Positions 12,178-23,796 of a stretch of DNA of 64,000 bases are shown piece after piece. Source of the DNA: Isoetes taiwanensis (taxonomy: Eukaryota; Streptophyta; Lycopodiopsida; Isoetales; Isoetaceae); NCBI GenBank assembly GCA_021234155.1, contig JAJEKV010000004.1, positions 6,452,109-6,516,108 of the forward strand. The letters run 5' to 3'. The stretch's first letter is position 1. Each line of letters opens with the position of its first letter. Made by a program: the position numbers and the translations under genes. The notes beneath the pieces are model-generated. The model was not told the DNA's origin. It made no database searches and saw nothing but the letters and a program-made list of their open reading frames with translations.

Positions 12178-12617
12178 CCCACGGTGGTGATCCCGAAGGC
12201 GGGGATAACGCGGTCGATATCGGATCGCCGATATCGGCCCTACGTGGGTGATCCCGGAGGAAGGAATCACGACCGGCGGTTTCGGTGATCCCGGAGGTCG
12301 GGATCTCCACGGCTGATTGCGGTACCGTTATCGGCTAGGGAATGGTGATCCCGGAGGCCGGGATCACATCTTGGTGATTCCGGAGGGCGGGATCGCCGTG
12401 TAGTGTCGCGTGGAACACCGGAGGCGGGGAACACCACGGACGGCCCAGATGTGTTGCGTGGGCGGACGGCCACAGATTTCTGCAGGCCCCCTCACGTGTG
12501 TCAGTACGGTGAAATGGGGGGGTCTGAAACGGATTCCGTCGAGAGATGGCGGGGATGCCGGAGGCCGGTATTTTTACCTCCGGGATCCCCGAAACCAGGG
12601 TAAGACTATCCTGAGCC
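12178..12617 (-). repeat. Right TIR of MULE-like element 1
   Basis: Inverted copy of 11190-11629. The inner 548 bp (11630-12177) is unique, carries two further hairpin-like units, and shows no recognisable protein. Confidence 0.9.
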
Positions 12618-13368
12618 CATCTATACTATGTAACAACACCAAAATGCTATGTGCCATGAAAAAGATTTAGAAGAATGATGGTAGTATTTGGCCTTGGGGT
12701 AGGGCATGAATAAATGTTAAGGCAAATGGTAAAGCTTCAATACAGTCCACTATTTTTTTGGCTTTGACAAGGTGGGGAGGGTGAAAATATTCTTACCCCG
12801 GTTATTGTGATTCCATCGCAAGATATTCCCTCCCGCAGAATCACAGACCCTCCGGGAACGGGTTCCGTTCCGGAGGCCCCGTTATCCGTACCTGACAACG
12901 TCAGGTGTACCTTCTGATGGATCCCAGCCATCTGTTTGTAGGGTCCATCCTGCCCGTCCATTTTATACCTTCCGGCAGAATCACATCCGCAAAATACCGC
13001 CGGACGGAATCACCGCTCTGTTATTCCATGCGACGGAATCACCATTTGAAATATAAAACTAAAAAATTCAAATTTTTTACGTCCTTTTCTTCTTGCAGGT
13101 TTTTTCAGCCAGTGCTATGGCGGCTTGCTCCGGGCGATCTTCCTTCTTTTCTTTTCTTGTTATCGTTTTACTTTCTTCTACAGATCCGGAATGGTGGCTA
13201 TGGCGGAAAACATTTCGGTGCTTCATTTTCAAGAGCTATTTCGTGCTTCATTTTTGAAGCTTTAGGGTATGGCGGCAGTAAGACCTAAGCAGCTTCTGTT
13301 GGTTTTCTTCACCCATTTTCTTCTGATAGCTATACTAAGCAGCTTCTGTTGGTTTTCTTCTGATAGCT

Positions 13369-13899
13369 ATGGAGGACCGTTTCTCTGAATCTGCAATCGC
13401 TGTTATTTTCGGCGGAGCTGCAGAATTTAGTGAGGTAGTCGACAATGTTAGAAGGTACTCACAAATGTTGAATTTTCTTATAAGTGATGCAGAGTTCGAC
13501 GAAGCGAAAAGGCCTTTTAAAGCAGCGCTGATCAGAAGGCTGAGAAATAACACAGAGCTGGATTGTTGCATGCTGTAGGAGACTCTGAGATGGGCGAGCG
13601 AGCATGATAAGCAGATGATGCTACAAGAGCTAAGATTGATTTTGGAGGATAATAGCTTTCGGTCAAGGATACTGCTGAAAATTCTGTCGCCTGTGGCTGC
13701 TGCCTTGGTAGCAGTGTTGGAAGGAGAAGAACAGACGGAATCCGGTGAATCTCTGCCATGCAAAGCCAATATCTCTTATGGGGACCTGGCCATGGCGATA
13801 ATGCCAGTTCAATTTGCTGGACAAGGCAGTATAATGGCAACCAGGGGCAGAAATCCGCCTCCCTGTGCATGGATTCCCAACAAACCCAACAAAGATTAG
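13369..13899 (+). pseudogene. Unrecognised frame inside MULE 2, one internal TAG
   Basis: A single frame of 177 codons starts MEDRFSESAIAVIFGG, meets TAG at 13576-13578, and continues in the same frame with ETLRWASEHDKQMMLQELR to the stop at 13897-13899. Composition looks protein-like: a mostly helical, charged middle with no low complexity. I recognise no family. It sits between the hairpin arrays of the MULE, as captured host fragments do, but the source gene is unknown. It could be a hitchhiking exon or a decayed element-encoded protein. Confidence 0.45.
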
Positions 13900-14204
13900 A
13901 GCCAGAAAATATTTTCTGGTAAGAAGGGGGTTTCTATTCTATTTCTTGCTTTAAAACGAGCTTATTTCTTGCTCTTGCTTTGAAGCAGCCCATGGCATTG
14001 CCGATATTGGCAAGGGGTTCAAATCCCCAACAGAAAATTTTTGGGCAGTGCATAGCATAACAATGGACATGCACAGACAAAATGGAATAGTCAATCTTTT
14101 TTTTTGCACCATTCATGATCTTCAAGTAACGTAGGCTTAGCTTAAACCATCCTCAACCATTTTTTATAGAATCAGGCATAAACTTCTGCTGGGATTGAAC
14201 CATC

Positions 14205-14655
14205 TGGCCCACGGAATATCGCGGTTGTGATACCGTCGGGCGGAATGCATTCGTGGTGATTCCATCTCGAAGAATCTTACATTTGTGATTCCACCGGGCA
14301 GAATCGCATGGTTGTGATTCCATCTGGCGGAATAGCAATGTTGTGATTCGTCTCAAGGATACATAAGTGGTGATTCCATCTCACCGAATCGACGCGTTCG
14401 CGGATTCCATCCGCGGAATAGCAAGGTTGTGATTCCGCCTCGCGGAATAACACGATTGTGATTCCGCCTCGCGGAATAAATAATACGGTTGTGATTCCGC
14501 CCGGGCGGAATAACACGATCGTGATTCCGCCTCGCTAATAAATAATACGGTTGTGATTCCGCCCCGTGGAATACATGAGCTGATTCCATCTCAAGAATCG
14601 TAAATTGGTGATTCTATCCGGGCGGAATAGCAAAGTTGTGATTCCACCGAAGGTA
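14205..14655. repeat. Array of GTGATTCCG...CGGAAT hairpin units
   Basis: About a dozen units of roughly 30 bp each begin GTGATTCC and close with CGGAAT, e.g. GTGATTCCGCCTCGCGGAAT at 14456 and nearby. Loop bases vary while the TTCCG/CGGAA stem is mostly kept. It forms the subterminal part of MULE-like element 2; a shorter counterpart lies at 12795-13040. Confidence 0.8.
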
Positions 14656-15336
14656 TAAATGACCTGGAAGCCACACCGCTGGCACGGATAACGGGGCTCG
14701 CACGGATAACGGGGGCTGGTACGGATAACGGGGTCTCCGCCCGGTGATTCATGGGATGGAATTTTTTATGGATGGAATCACAATAACCGGGGTAAAAATA
14801 TTTTCACCCAGGTGGGGAGGAAAAAAGAAATGGCGTTTCGCCCTAAAAAAATGTGTCAAGGTGCAAGCAGTGGTACAATCCAATATAATGATCAAGACAT
14901 CAAGGCGAGTGGTCAAATAAAAGGGGAAGAAACATAAAGTAGTCCAAATATAACATGGGCCGAAAAGAAAGTGAACGGGAAAAAAGGCAATGTGGATGTT
15001 AAAGTCAATCGATATGGCATGTGGTTAAAAAGGGGAAGGGAAGAAACATAACCAAAAAAAAAAGGGAGGGATAGGGGAAGGACGAATAAAAACAAAAAAA
15101 AAAAAAAAGGTGCAAATCAGTGTATGGCAAAGTATTTTAAACGAATAGGAAAATTTCCTTCTGCCGTGGGATGAACAGGCGCCTACAAATTTGAATGGGA
15201 TTTATCCTAGTAATAAAATTTTGGTTCGGAAAATTTCCTTAGAATCTCAAAAATAAAAGGATATTAAAACAAATTTATAGCCTACAAAGAACAATTGATT
15301 TTCGTATTAAATTGCAACAAAATCAACATAAATAAG

Positions 15337-15590
15337 TCATAATCCTGTGAAAATGTGCCTATAATTAGCAGCATTTCGCCAATGAGTAGTTGCTGCAGCA
15401 AAGTTAAAGTCTTCCATATTAGGTCCCTCCAATGAGATGCGAACAAGTGCATCAAGAGTGTCCATGTTGAGCTGGTTCCTAAACTTATTCTTCAGTAAGT
15501 TAATTCTGCTGAAACCACGCTCACAACACGCAGTGCTACAACCGTAGGTGGTAAGGTAATATAAGCCATAAAGAAGTAAAATATATACAA
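15337..15590 (-). pseudogene. hAT-family transposase C-terminal fragment
   Basis: The minus-strand frame ending at TGA 15337-15339 reads ...YGLYYLTTYGCSTACCERGF, then SRINLLKNKFRNQL and LDALVRISLEGP. This is the hAT dimerisation domain, whose hallmark is the C-ERGFS-x-x-N-x-x-K-x-x-x-R-N segment followed by L-x-x-L-x-R-I. An upstream in-frame stop near 15590 and the missing catalytic domain show that it is a remnant. No terminal inverted repeats are seen nearby. Confidence 0.85.
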
Positions 15591-15599
15591 ACTACCCTT

Positions 15600-18500
15600 A
15601 TAAAAAATATCCTATAACTTTTTTTTTTACCGGAAAAAATCCTACACATATAAATATGAATCGGATAAATCCTTATACGCCATTTTTTTATCGGCCGTAT
15701 ATCTTGCTATATTTTTAGTGAACCAGAAAATCATTTTTTGGACCGGAAATTATGTGAAGCGCCTACACGTAGGTGCAAATAGATAAAAAGGGAACGTGGC
15801 AAGAAATTCAAGAAAAAGCAGAGATATTTTTTTGTTTTCTGTGTGATGGCGGCAGAGGCGAAGAGAATGGCGGGTATGGCGAACTTCTCCTCATGTATGC
15901 TGCCAATGTGGCATGACGTAAAAATACTATCTATCTATCTATCTTTTCCTTCAACTGCTTCAACTGTTTTCTTTCCATCTCTTCTTATGGTTTGGCGATG
16001 GCAGAAACGTGGGCAGTGACATGCATCGGCTATGACAGAAAAGCTATGACGCTTCTTCTTTTTCTTGCTTTACTCCTTCCATTTCTTCTCTTCTTTGAAC
16101 TTCTCTCTTCTGTGCACATGAGCAGGAAGCTTGTTTGTAGGTTTGGAGCAGAGAATGGCAAAAAATAAAGCTCTGGACTATGGCAGATCTCTGAAGCATG
16201 AATAAAGAAAGGGTTTGTGATGACAGATGGTGGAAATAGCGATGGCAGAAGTAGGGCTGCGGTATTTTGTTTGCAAAACAACAATCGCAAACATGACATA
16301 ATATGAAGCTTCAGAACCCTTTTCTTTGGTTCATTGAAGCACATCACGAATAGAGCTACAAGTGAATCTTTTCTTGCTTGTAGCAAACACCTTGACATTT
16401 TCTTGCAGCACCAAACATCTCCTTGGAGGGCCGGCATTGCTGGCTCTTCTAAAAAATAGCCAAGAAGAATCTTAATTTGTCTTCTTTCTGCAGCATTTTC
16501 AGGCAGCAACATTCTTTTGTCTTCTTTGTAGCATCTTCAAGCATCCTTCTACCACTTCTTTCTTGATCAGAATACAATTTTCTTTTTGTCCCCAGGTTAA
16601 TGGGACAGAATATCCTGATTTAATTTGGGTCCCTGCTTCTAAATATAATAAGAACACAGAGAGATGCGGAGAATAGGTAGATGGAATTGATAAACTGAAG
16701 AACGGTTACAAAAGATAAACATATGCATCCAATAGATGCGACGCTCTAGACTAGGACACGACTATTGATGACATGTCATACATCCAGCTAGGCTGTATGC
16801 TGACTCATATCAACACTGCTGCCATAGCATGGCAGCATAGAAGAGCAAGACACAATTTGATTTACTCATGTTGCAAGACACAATTTGATTTACTCATGTT
16901 CACACTTGGATTTGAACACAAATATACAAGCACAATTTGAACACAGATATACAAGCACAATTCATTTGAGGAAAATGCATCTTTGCACATTATGAAGTGG
17001 AGATTTGAAGACCAAGGTGAGGACATTCAACAAAGATCACACAAGCATGCTAAGGAAGGTGATTCAAGCAGGACAACTTTGAAGATTTGAAGACCCCTAT
17101 GTGATGTTTCATTTGAGTTCTTGGCATAACTATATCCCATGATCTTCATCCCAAGCCTTCCACATCCTTTGCCATTAAAACATGGCTATGTGACCTCAAG
17201 TCCCATGTCTAGCTTTCATTTGCTAAAGCAAATTGGCCTAGGAGATTTTTTCTAGTCAAAACTTCTCTTTCACATGTCATTCACACCACATACACTCACC
17301 ACATCATCACCATCTTGTTAAAGTACAAAATTTCACTTGATTTGATCATGGCCATGGTCAAGTGCAGAATTCCTAAAGGAAGCAACAAAAATAAAAAATT
17401 TGACTAAAGGATGCAAATTATATGCATTGGCATTGAAATTGACCCATGTCATCACTCAAAAATGGCCAAGTCATCATACACATCATCTTCATTGCCATGT
17501 CACATCACACACATGTCACCTTATTGAAAATTCCATTCTACTAAAAAATTCTTCAATATAAGTTGTTTGAGCTCATAAAGGTGATATGTCATCTTGCCAT
17601 ATCATCACCAACACCTCCACATCATCGTTCACATATCACACTCATCATCTCCACCTCATCTCATGTTTTGACTAGAAAAAATATTCCTTGCCAAGTTGTT
17701 TGCCACCTCATCATCCCTTTTGCCACACTATCTTCTTCTTGCCAACTCATCTTGCCTACTTGCCACCTCACCTTTTTCCACATCCTATTTAAGCCAAAAA
17801 ATGAAAGTTCTGATTTTGCAAAAAAGATTCCACCATCATGGAGAGCATCCAAAAAGCTTTTTGCAAAAAAGAAATTTCAAAAATATGTTTCATTTGGGCC
17901 TTCATATTTGATTTTTTGGGAAATGTGCTAGGATTTATTTTGCAAAAAAATTGTCCTATCTACCCCCCCCCCCTCCAAAGTCTAGATTTCCCGACCAATC
18001 AGCCCTCGTCACGTGGGGGGCGTGTGGGGCGGTGGAGGTACCGAGGCCCACGTGGATATAGCACGTATTTATTAATAATATTGCATTTGTTTTTTCTTAT
18101 ATACCTTGGTCGTTCGTCCTGAAAAAGGCCTGTGGGATATCTCAAGCTGTTTTGCCAAGGACCCTAATCGACAGTTATGTCAAGATCCGGCAAATTTACC
18201 CGAATCAACCACAATCATGACCTAGAGCCATCGGATCAGCCTGTTTTGCACCAAGAACTCATCAATTAAACTAAAAAACAAAAATCTAGCCCGGATTTGC
18301 CAAGAACAGGATTGAACAGGGGATTTGAAAAAGGGGAAAATTGCTCAGAGTTTTTTCGAGGGCTTTGAGGCGAAGAACAGATCGAAGACTTTGAAGAAAG
18401 ACTGTTTTCGAGATCTTGAGCTTGAATTTGCCTTCCACATATCAGATTATGCATGAATTACTAACAATTTCTGTGAATTACCTGACTGTATACCTTATTT

Positions 18501-19766
18501 GATCCTGTGCCCAAGACATCGAGCTTGGGATTATCATTACTTGCTGTGTGATTCTTTGGTGAATGAAAATCCGATCCTTGTTGAAACATTTGTGAAAGAT
18601 CTCTGTTGACTTTGTGTTTGTCATCATGAAGACGTAACAGTGGTCCCTTGCATTTAAGCACGAGAAAAATAGTAAAAATTGTAGCATGTAAGCATTGATA
18701 GCATAGGTTAATGATGATTAAAGTGCATGCATAATTCTCTGATAGAACTTTGCACTTGCATAACTAGATTAAGAATCTACTCATACTAGCCCATACTTGC
18801 ACTTTCCTTGAGTGATTTGCATTCTTTCACTTGCAAAGGCATACTTAGCATATGTATCTACTCCAAAAGACAAAAAGAACACTCAAGCATCAAGTAGCCC
18901 AAGATTTTCTTGTTGTACATGGTTTGTAACAGTCTGTCAGACCTAAACTCAAATTTCCAGAAAAATAAGCACATCTCTTTGCAAAGGGTATGCTTGACAG
19001 TCACATTAAGAAAGGATCCAAGCATCAAATCCCAAAAAAGAAATGCCTCTGTCGAGTTACAAAATTCCACTCTCTGCCAGGGATATTGACCAAATTTTGA
19101 CCTGGTCAGGAGTGCATTTTTGAGTGATTCGCACTGATCAAAATTTGTCTGACTTTATGCCCAACATCCTTCAGGATCTTAAGTAGCTTTAGCATCAGAA
19201 ATCACAAGCAGACTCCTATTCTTGCAAGGCAGACTTCTTTCTCTTTTGGGAAAGTGGTTAAAAATTTCTCTTTCGTGTCTCTTTGTCTTTTTTTATGAAC
19301 TATGTGCATGGTTGTTTAATTGAATATACTAGATGTTTAGAAAATCTAATATTAATGCCACATTGAATGTAGGCAAATAGCGTGTACACACATTGTACAT
19401 GAGCATTTTGCGTTAACCCTTAAATCCAACAACGTGATTTTTCATTGCATATCTACATGATCATTGTTTCAAGGTAGATTGTAGTGAAGCTGATGCAACA
19501 TGTAGTAAATCTTTAGACTTGTTGTCGGAATGCAAATGTGCTAGCAGAGGCACATTGTTGTAATTCATCCCTTTTTCTGTGCTATTGTGACGTTATTAGA
19601 TTCATGTTCTTGGAATGCATCCCTTGCTGTAAGGTATAGACAATGTTCAGATAAATAGTTGATAATTTTTTTGGTTGTGAGGATAAGAGAAGCATGTTAA
19701 TATTAGCTGGCTTTCTTCCTTTTCTGTGTTCTAGCTATGATGTCTACTATTTGCTCTAATGAGGGT
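15600..19766. other. Long stretch with no recognised gene
   Basis: Contents I can name are a (TATC)n run at 15929-15945, CATCAT/CCACATCATC-rich sequence at 17260-17780, a C-run near 17966, and two CACGTG words near 18003 and 18049. A 160-codon minus frame at 16030-16512 has no domain and ordinary base composition, so I do not call it. Confidence 0.4.
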
Positions 19767-21963
19767 ATTCTGGGAAAGGACTCGCGAGAGACACAAAACC
19801 GGCCGACTACCAAAGGACTTCCTTAACTATAAACCCAGGCGCCGCGAAACCTCCAAGTGTTGAGTAGGGTCGCAAAGGACATTTGTGTGGAAGGAAGAGT
19901 GGAGAGAGCGAAGACGACAGCAAGGTGAATCAAAATCAAATCGAAATCCAAAGCGCAAGATAGAACTCCAAGTCAAGAATGAGGAGAAGTGCCCCAACCC
20001 CTCCTGCGCATCCAGCCAGAGATACCTGCAGAAAAACATCGAAGGAGCACTACTAGATCATGACAGGAAGAGGTTGTAGACTAGGTAAAGTGACGGATTA
20101 AAAATAAAGCTAGGGCCATATATAGGGTCTGAAATACTAAAGCAAAAGACAATAGTGGACATGATAAAGGAACCAAAAACGTAATGACAATCGGAAGGGA
20201 CATGATAGAAAAATAAGAACGCCTGTTGAAATGTAAAATATAAAAAAGAACGAATGATAGGGCCGAATGAATGTGCATGACGGCGAAGCGGCAAGCTGCA
20301 CAACAACTCAAATCGATGTGAGCGCTTAGTAATGAGGAAATCAACAATACATGAAAAAGAGAGATAGCATCACCCGGAGGGTGGAGAAAAAGCGTCACCC
20401 AGCGGGTGGAAGAAAAACCAGGATAAATACAAATTCACCCCCCATCGGGGAAAAGAAACAACGCCACCCACAAAAATAGTCCAAGAGAAACTCATGTCAC
20501 AAAATTGCAAAAACGCAATATCTGGCACATCTAATCATAGCGAAATAGCAAATATGATAAATAATAATAGCACAATGCACGATGATATCCCAATACACTG
20601 TGAACAAAGAGCTCAACGGTTAGCTAGAAATGTATGCCCTGACAAATGATGCATAAGGATAGCATAATGCACAATGCACAATGAACAGCATCACCCGCAG
20701 ATGGAAATAGCATCACCACCATGGTGGAAAAAAGCGGCACCCAACGGGTGGATAACAATCATGTAAAAAGAAATATGCATTGCAAAATAATGCTAGACAA
20801 TGGTATTTACAACATCACTAAAGATAATAAATAGACATGAATGTCACCATCACGGTGGAAATAAACAGCACCACCCAACAAAAAACGGTCCATAAAAAAA
20901 CGCGACATCTAGAGAAGGATAAAGCATCAATGTAAAACCATAAAAAAGAACATCAAGAACACGAAAACTAAAAGTGGCCATTAGAATGTGCCCAATATAA
21001 CAGCTTGCGTATAACTACGTAATACACGCCATGCCTAGATAAAGAGAAGCATAAAAAGGAAAAAATGATCAAATATAAACCCATGTCGGACAACAACGTA
21101 GGACACCCCATATAGATAGGCTTGTCATTCATCACAGCAGCAGTATACAATGTATAAGAAGAGAGAGGGGTAGCCGAACATAGGAACAATATCGGACTAC
21201 CCCAAAAAAAGAAAATGTGCTAAGGCATGATAAGAGGGCAATGGCGACAAGTTCTCATCGGGATAAAAAACCCCGCCCTTTCGGGTTTTCGAGGAAAACC
21301 CTAATGAGAAATGGTCGCCACCAACCTCGAATGTGGTGCCTAGAGAGCAGAGAAACTGGACGAGCGCGAAGGCAAACCGAAAGCACGACCCCAAACAACC
21401 GCGAAAAAACCCCATGTAACAACGAAGATGACGAACGGAAACCAGCAGGACCCCAAAAGCCGGTGGAAGATAGCGAAATCCTGTAAGACCAAAACCTCAA
21501 AAAACACCCGTAAAGAGTCAGAGAAACAAGCCTAGCCATAAAAAGAATCCGCATCAAGAAAGCTGGAAGAGATAAGGCATAAAAATCGACAGAAAAAGAG
21601 CAGAACAAAAAAAGATAGCGTCACCGACAAGGTGGAAAAAGCATCACCCAGCGGGTGGAAAACATGATATATAAAGATGCATCACCCTCAAGGTGGAAAT
21701 AAACAGCATCGCCCGCAAGCGGAGAAAAACACAGGAAAATGCCAAGGAAACAGCAACAAGGCAAAAGCGACACCCACAAGTGAAAAACCACAAAAAGAGC
21801 AAGGACCAATACTAATACAAATGAAAAAGACGTACACGCCCACGCAGTAGGGTGGGAAGGGAGGGAAGCTACGAGCACGAAGAAAATGCTGCTGTGAGAA
21901 GACGCCGATAACCGGCCTGAGAATGGAACTAGCCTAATATAGGGGCCCGTCCTTTCCCAGAAT
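19767..21963. mobile_element. Putative DNA element with 15-bp TIRs and hairpin array
   Basis: ATTCTGGGAAAGGAC at 19767-19781 is the exact reverse complement of 21949-21963. The 2.2 kb between them contains no transposase frame but many CACC...GGTG mini-hairpins and one block resembling the LINE 3' UTR (21261-21305). I find no clear target-site duplication. The class is unknown; the TIRs could belong to a non-autonomous DNA transposon whose duplication has decayed. Confidence 0.5.
20366..21735. repeat. Dispersed CACC-N-GGTG hairpin units
   Basis: Around ten short units occur as GCATCACCC-x-GGGTGGAA or variants: CACCCGGAGGGTG, CACCCAGCGGGTG, CACCACCATGGTG, CACCATCACGGTG, CACCGACAAGGTG, CACCCTCAAGGTG. 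Most are followed by GAA and A-rich spacers. The CACC/GGTG stem persists although the loop differs each time. Confidence 0.75.
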
Positions 21964-22017
21964 GGCGATCCGATGGCTCGGATCGATGGGATTTTCCATG
22001 AGCAAACATAGGCAACC

Positions 22018-22145
22018 AGTTAATATATGTCATTAGGAGTTTGGATGGGTAAACCGATCTGCTCAGGTGCATTAGAGTAGTTTTTGGATTGCCCCTAGGG
22101 GGGCAAACTAGGGGGGCAAACCCTTGTTTATGTGGGTTTGTGGCA
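22018..22145. repeat. Composite repeat shared with 25857-25912 and 27664-27866
   Basis: The first half (ATATATGTCATTAGGAGTTT ... CATTAGAGTAG) recurs twice at 27664-27866. The second half (TTTTTGGATTGCCCC ... TTTATGTGGGTTT) recurs at 25857-25912. It is probably the terminal part of an unidentified transposon family. Confidence 0.6.
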
Positions 22146-22245
22146 TATCCTAAGTATATGCTAGAATATACTTAAAATATGCTGATGACTGCTAAAAACC
22201 CACTGTTACCTGTAAACTGGCGGTTTCGTGAGTTCTGGATGGCAG

Positions 22246-22731
22246 ATGTTCGAACTGGATAACTGGTTGAAGGTTGAAGGAAGAAGGAAGAAGGAAGAAG
22301 GCATATCGGCCATGGCAGACTGCATAATGGCATCGTCGTTTATCGGCATCAAGCTTTCTCTCTACACCAACGTCGAGCTTTGCCTTTGCCATTTCGGCAC
22401 CATTCATAGTAAGCCTAACGAATTTCTGTATGGGGGCTGGAATGGATGCATTGTACAGAGGTGCAGAAGCAGAGCATTGGCGACAGCTCCAGTATGGTTT
22501 GTTAACCAGCCTGATCCGCCATTAGTCCATGGCAGGCATGTTTTTTTTATATACCTGGTTTTCTTATGGTCTTTTGCCTCCCAAATCTTAGCCTTCTTGC
22601 CGAAAAACGTGGCTCCACTGGCAGAGGACCGGATTTGCGAGATACCCGAGGCCTTGTTGTGGAATAAGGTCTGTTTTGCCAACGGACTTGCTTATGGAGG
22701 CCTTAATTTGGCCGGAAATCTTGCTACATAA
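22246..22731 (+). CDS. Unrecognised 161-codon open frame
   Basis: The frame opens at ATG 22246 (MFELDNWLKVEGRRKKEEG) and ends at TAA 22729-22731. It has a K/E/R-rich stretch near the start and a hydrophobic patch around HVFFIYLVFLWSF. I recognise no domain, and the DNA contains a GAAGAAGG repeat. It may be a chance frame; it is listed only because it is one of the longer uninterrupted frames outside transposons. Confidence 0.2.
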   Translation: MFELDNWLKVEGRRKKEEGISAMADCIMASSFIGIKLSLYTNVELCLCHFGTIHSKPNEFLYGGWNGCIVQRCRSRALATAPVWFVNQPDPPLVHGRHVFFIYLVFLWSFASQILAFLPKNVAPLAEDRICEIPEALLWNKVCFANGLAYGGLNLAGNLAT

Positions 22732-22866
22732 CAGCTTCTGAGGTATTCTCTTTTCTGTGCTGCATTTTGGTGCTTCTTTCTAGGTTCTTACCATGTTCTT
22801 GATTTTTGTTTGCAGAGGTAGTTAGGGAAATGTCTCTAAAACCACATCCTTAGGCTCTAAAATCTC

Positions 22867-22999
22867 CTTTCGGGGGGTAGTTTCTACTTTGCGGCCCCCC
22901 CTGCTGGATGATGACATCTCCACCGTTGATGGCCTTTTTGAAGCCAGATCCACCGTCAGATGGGATAGGGGGGCCGTAAACTAGAAGTGTCCCCTTTCG
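22867..22999. repeat. 133-bp inverted-repeat element (MITE-like)
   Basis: The arms CTTTCGGGG...GCGGCCCCCC at 22867-22900 and GGGGGGCCG...CCCCTTTCG at 22968-22999 are imperfect reverse complements. The interior holds two copies of TCCACCGT(T/C). Size and structure fit a miniature inverted-repeat element; no duplication is certain. Confidence 0.6.
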
Positions 23000-23796
23000 T
23001 GATTCTGAAGGAGATGGTTACTGGCTTATTAAAGACTTTCTAGAATAAGGAAGTAGAAGCTGCTCTGCATGTATTCGGGACCGCCAAATCATTGCCTATG
23101 ACCAGATGTTTGCTACTTCAACTCTCAAAAAAATGTGCTCGTTGTAAGTTTTTTGCCTGATTTGGTTAATATGCTAGTGCTATGCCCGATCAATGCCGTA
23201 GTTGCACTGGAAATCTATTTACTGGTGTAAATATTTTGTTTCATATTTGGCATGTTCCTGATGATGAATCATTTTTTGCTGCCATAACTAGTTTGAGTGA
23301 CGCGGTGGATCTACATTAAAGTTTACGAGTTTAAAGTTCGCATGTTTATATTTTGCAAGTTTTTCACATTTTGCATGTAGGTTCAGATGTAGGTTCAGGG
23401 AATGCATTTTCTATGTGGCTTTTCATCTCTATCAGCTTTTCTCCCAACATTCGAAGTTGGATTATGGGGCCAAATTTTATATTATGCCTGCATAGCTTCT
23501 CTAGCTTAGATGTATATTTTAGAAACCCTTGGTCAATCGTTCCTTCTACATCACATTCTTCATTTTGATGTCTTTCGTTTTGTGATTACCAATGCCCTCT
23601 ACTAGACATGCTTAACAATTACAAGACATGCGGCTCCTGAGAAGGGTTGGATTAGAAGATTTTGCAGCCGGTACCAGATTGGGCAATAACTGAAGATAAA
23701 ATAATGCAATGTTTTGTAGTTTGGAAGTGCAGCACTTTCTGCAAGCAGAGGACCAACTGTCGGAGATTTTTATCAAAGGTTCAAGTTTCTTATTTG

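Larger units (their letters stand above)
11190..12617. mobile_element. Non-autonomous MULE-like element with 440-bp TIRs
   Basis: The element is 1428 bp and begins GGCTCAGGATAGTCTTACCC, with the reverse complement at its other end. The TIRs 11190-11629 and 12178-12617 pair position for position with no indel. A perfect 9-bp duplication, CATCTATAC, flanks it at 11181-11189 and 12618-12626. Very long TIRs with a 9-bp duplication are the signature of Mutator-like elements. No transposase frame is present; the apparent proteins in both TIRs are mirror images of each other and are not genes. The TIRs are studded with GATCCCG...CGGGATC hairpins. Confidence 0.9.
12779..14809. mobile_element. Second MULE-like element, with internal open frame
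   Basis: The element is 2031 bp. It starts GGGTGAAAATATTCTTACCC and ends with the near reverse complement GGGTAAAAATATTTTCACCC. A perfect 9-bp duplication, AGGTGGGGA, lies at 12770-12778 and 14810-14818. The outer TIR is about 37 bp (through GGTTATTGTGATTCCATC), followed on both sides by GATTCCG/CGGAATC hairpin arrays. It lies only 152 bp from element 1 and shares TCTTACCC near its terminus. The middle (13369-13899) holds an unrecognised reading frame, so it resembles a Pack-MULE. Confidence 0.88.

Noticed and set aside
11204-12603. Four paired open frames of 66-74 codons with identical translations on opposite strands
   Set aside because: They lie in the two inverted arms of MULE-like element 1 and are translations of GC-rich hairpin DNA, not genes.
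14005-14030. GGGGTTCAAATCCCC resembling a tRNA T-arm / B box
   Set aside because: No matching A box, acceptor stem or anticodon arm around it; one short hairpin inside a MULE is insufficient for a tRNA or SINE call.
16030-16512. 160-codon minus-strand frame
   Set aside because: No domain, leucine/serine/cysteine-rich translation of a repetitive stretch containing GCCATAG-like words; no splice or start context.
17563-18122. Overlapping plus-strand frames of 71-122 codons
   Set aside because: Three registers overlap in CATCAT/CCAC-rich repetitive DNA with no domain in any of them.
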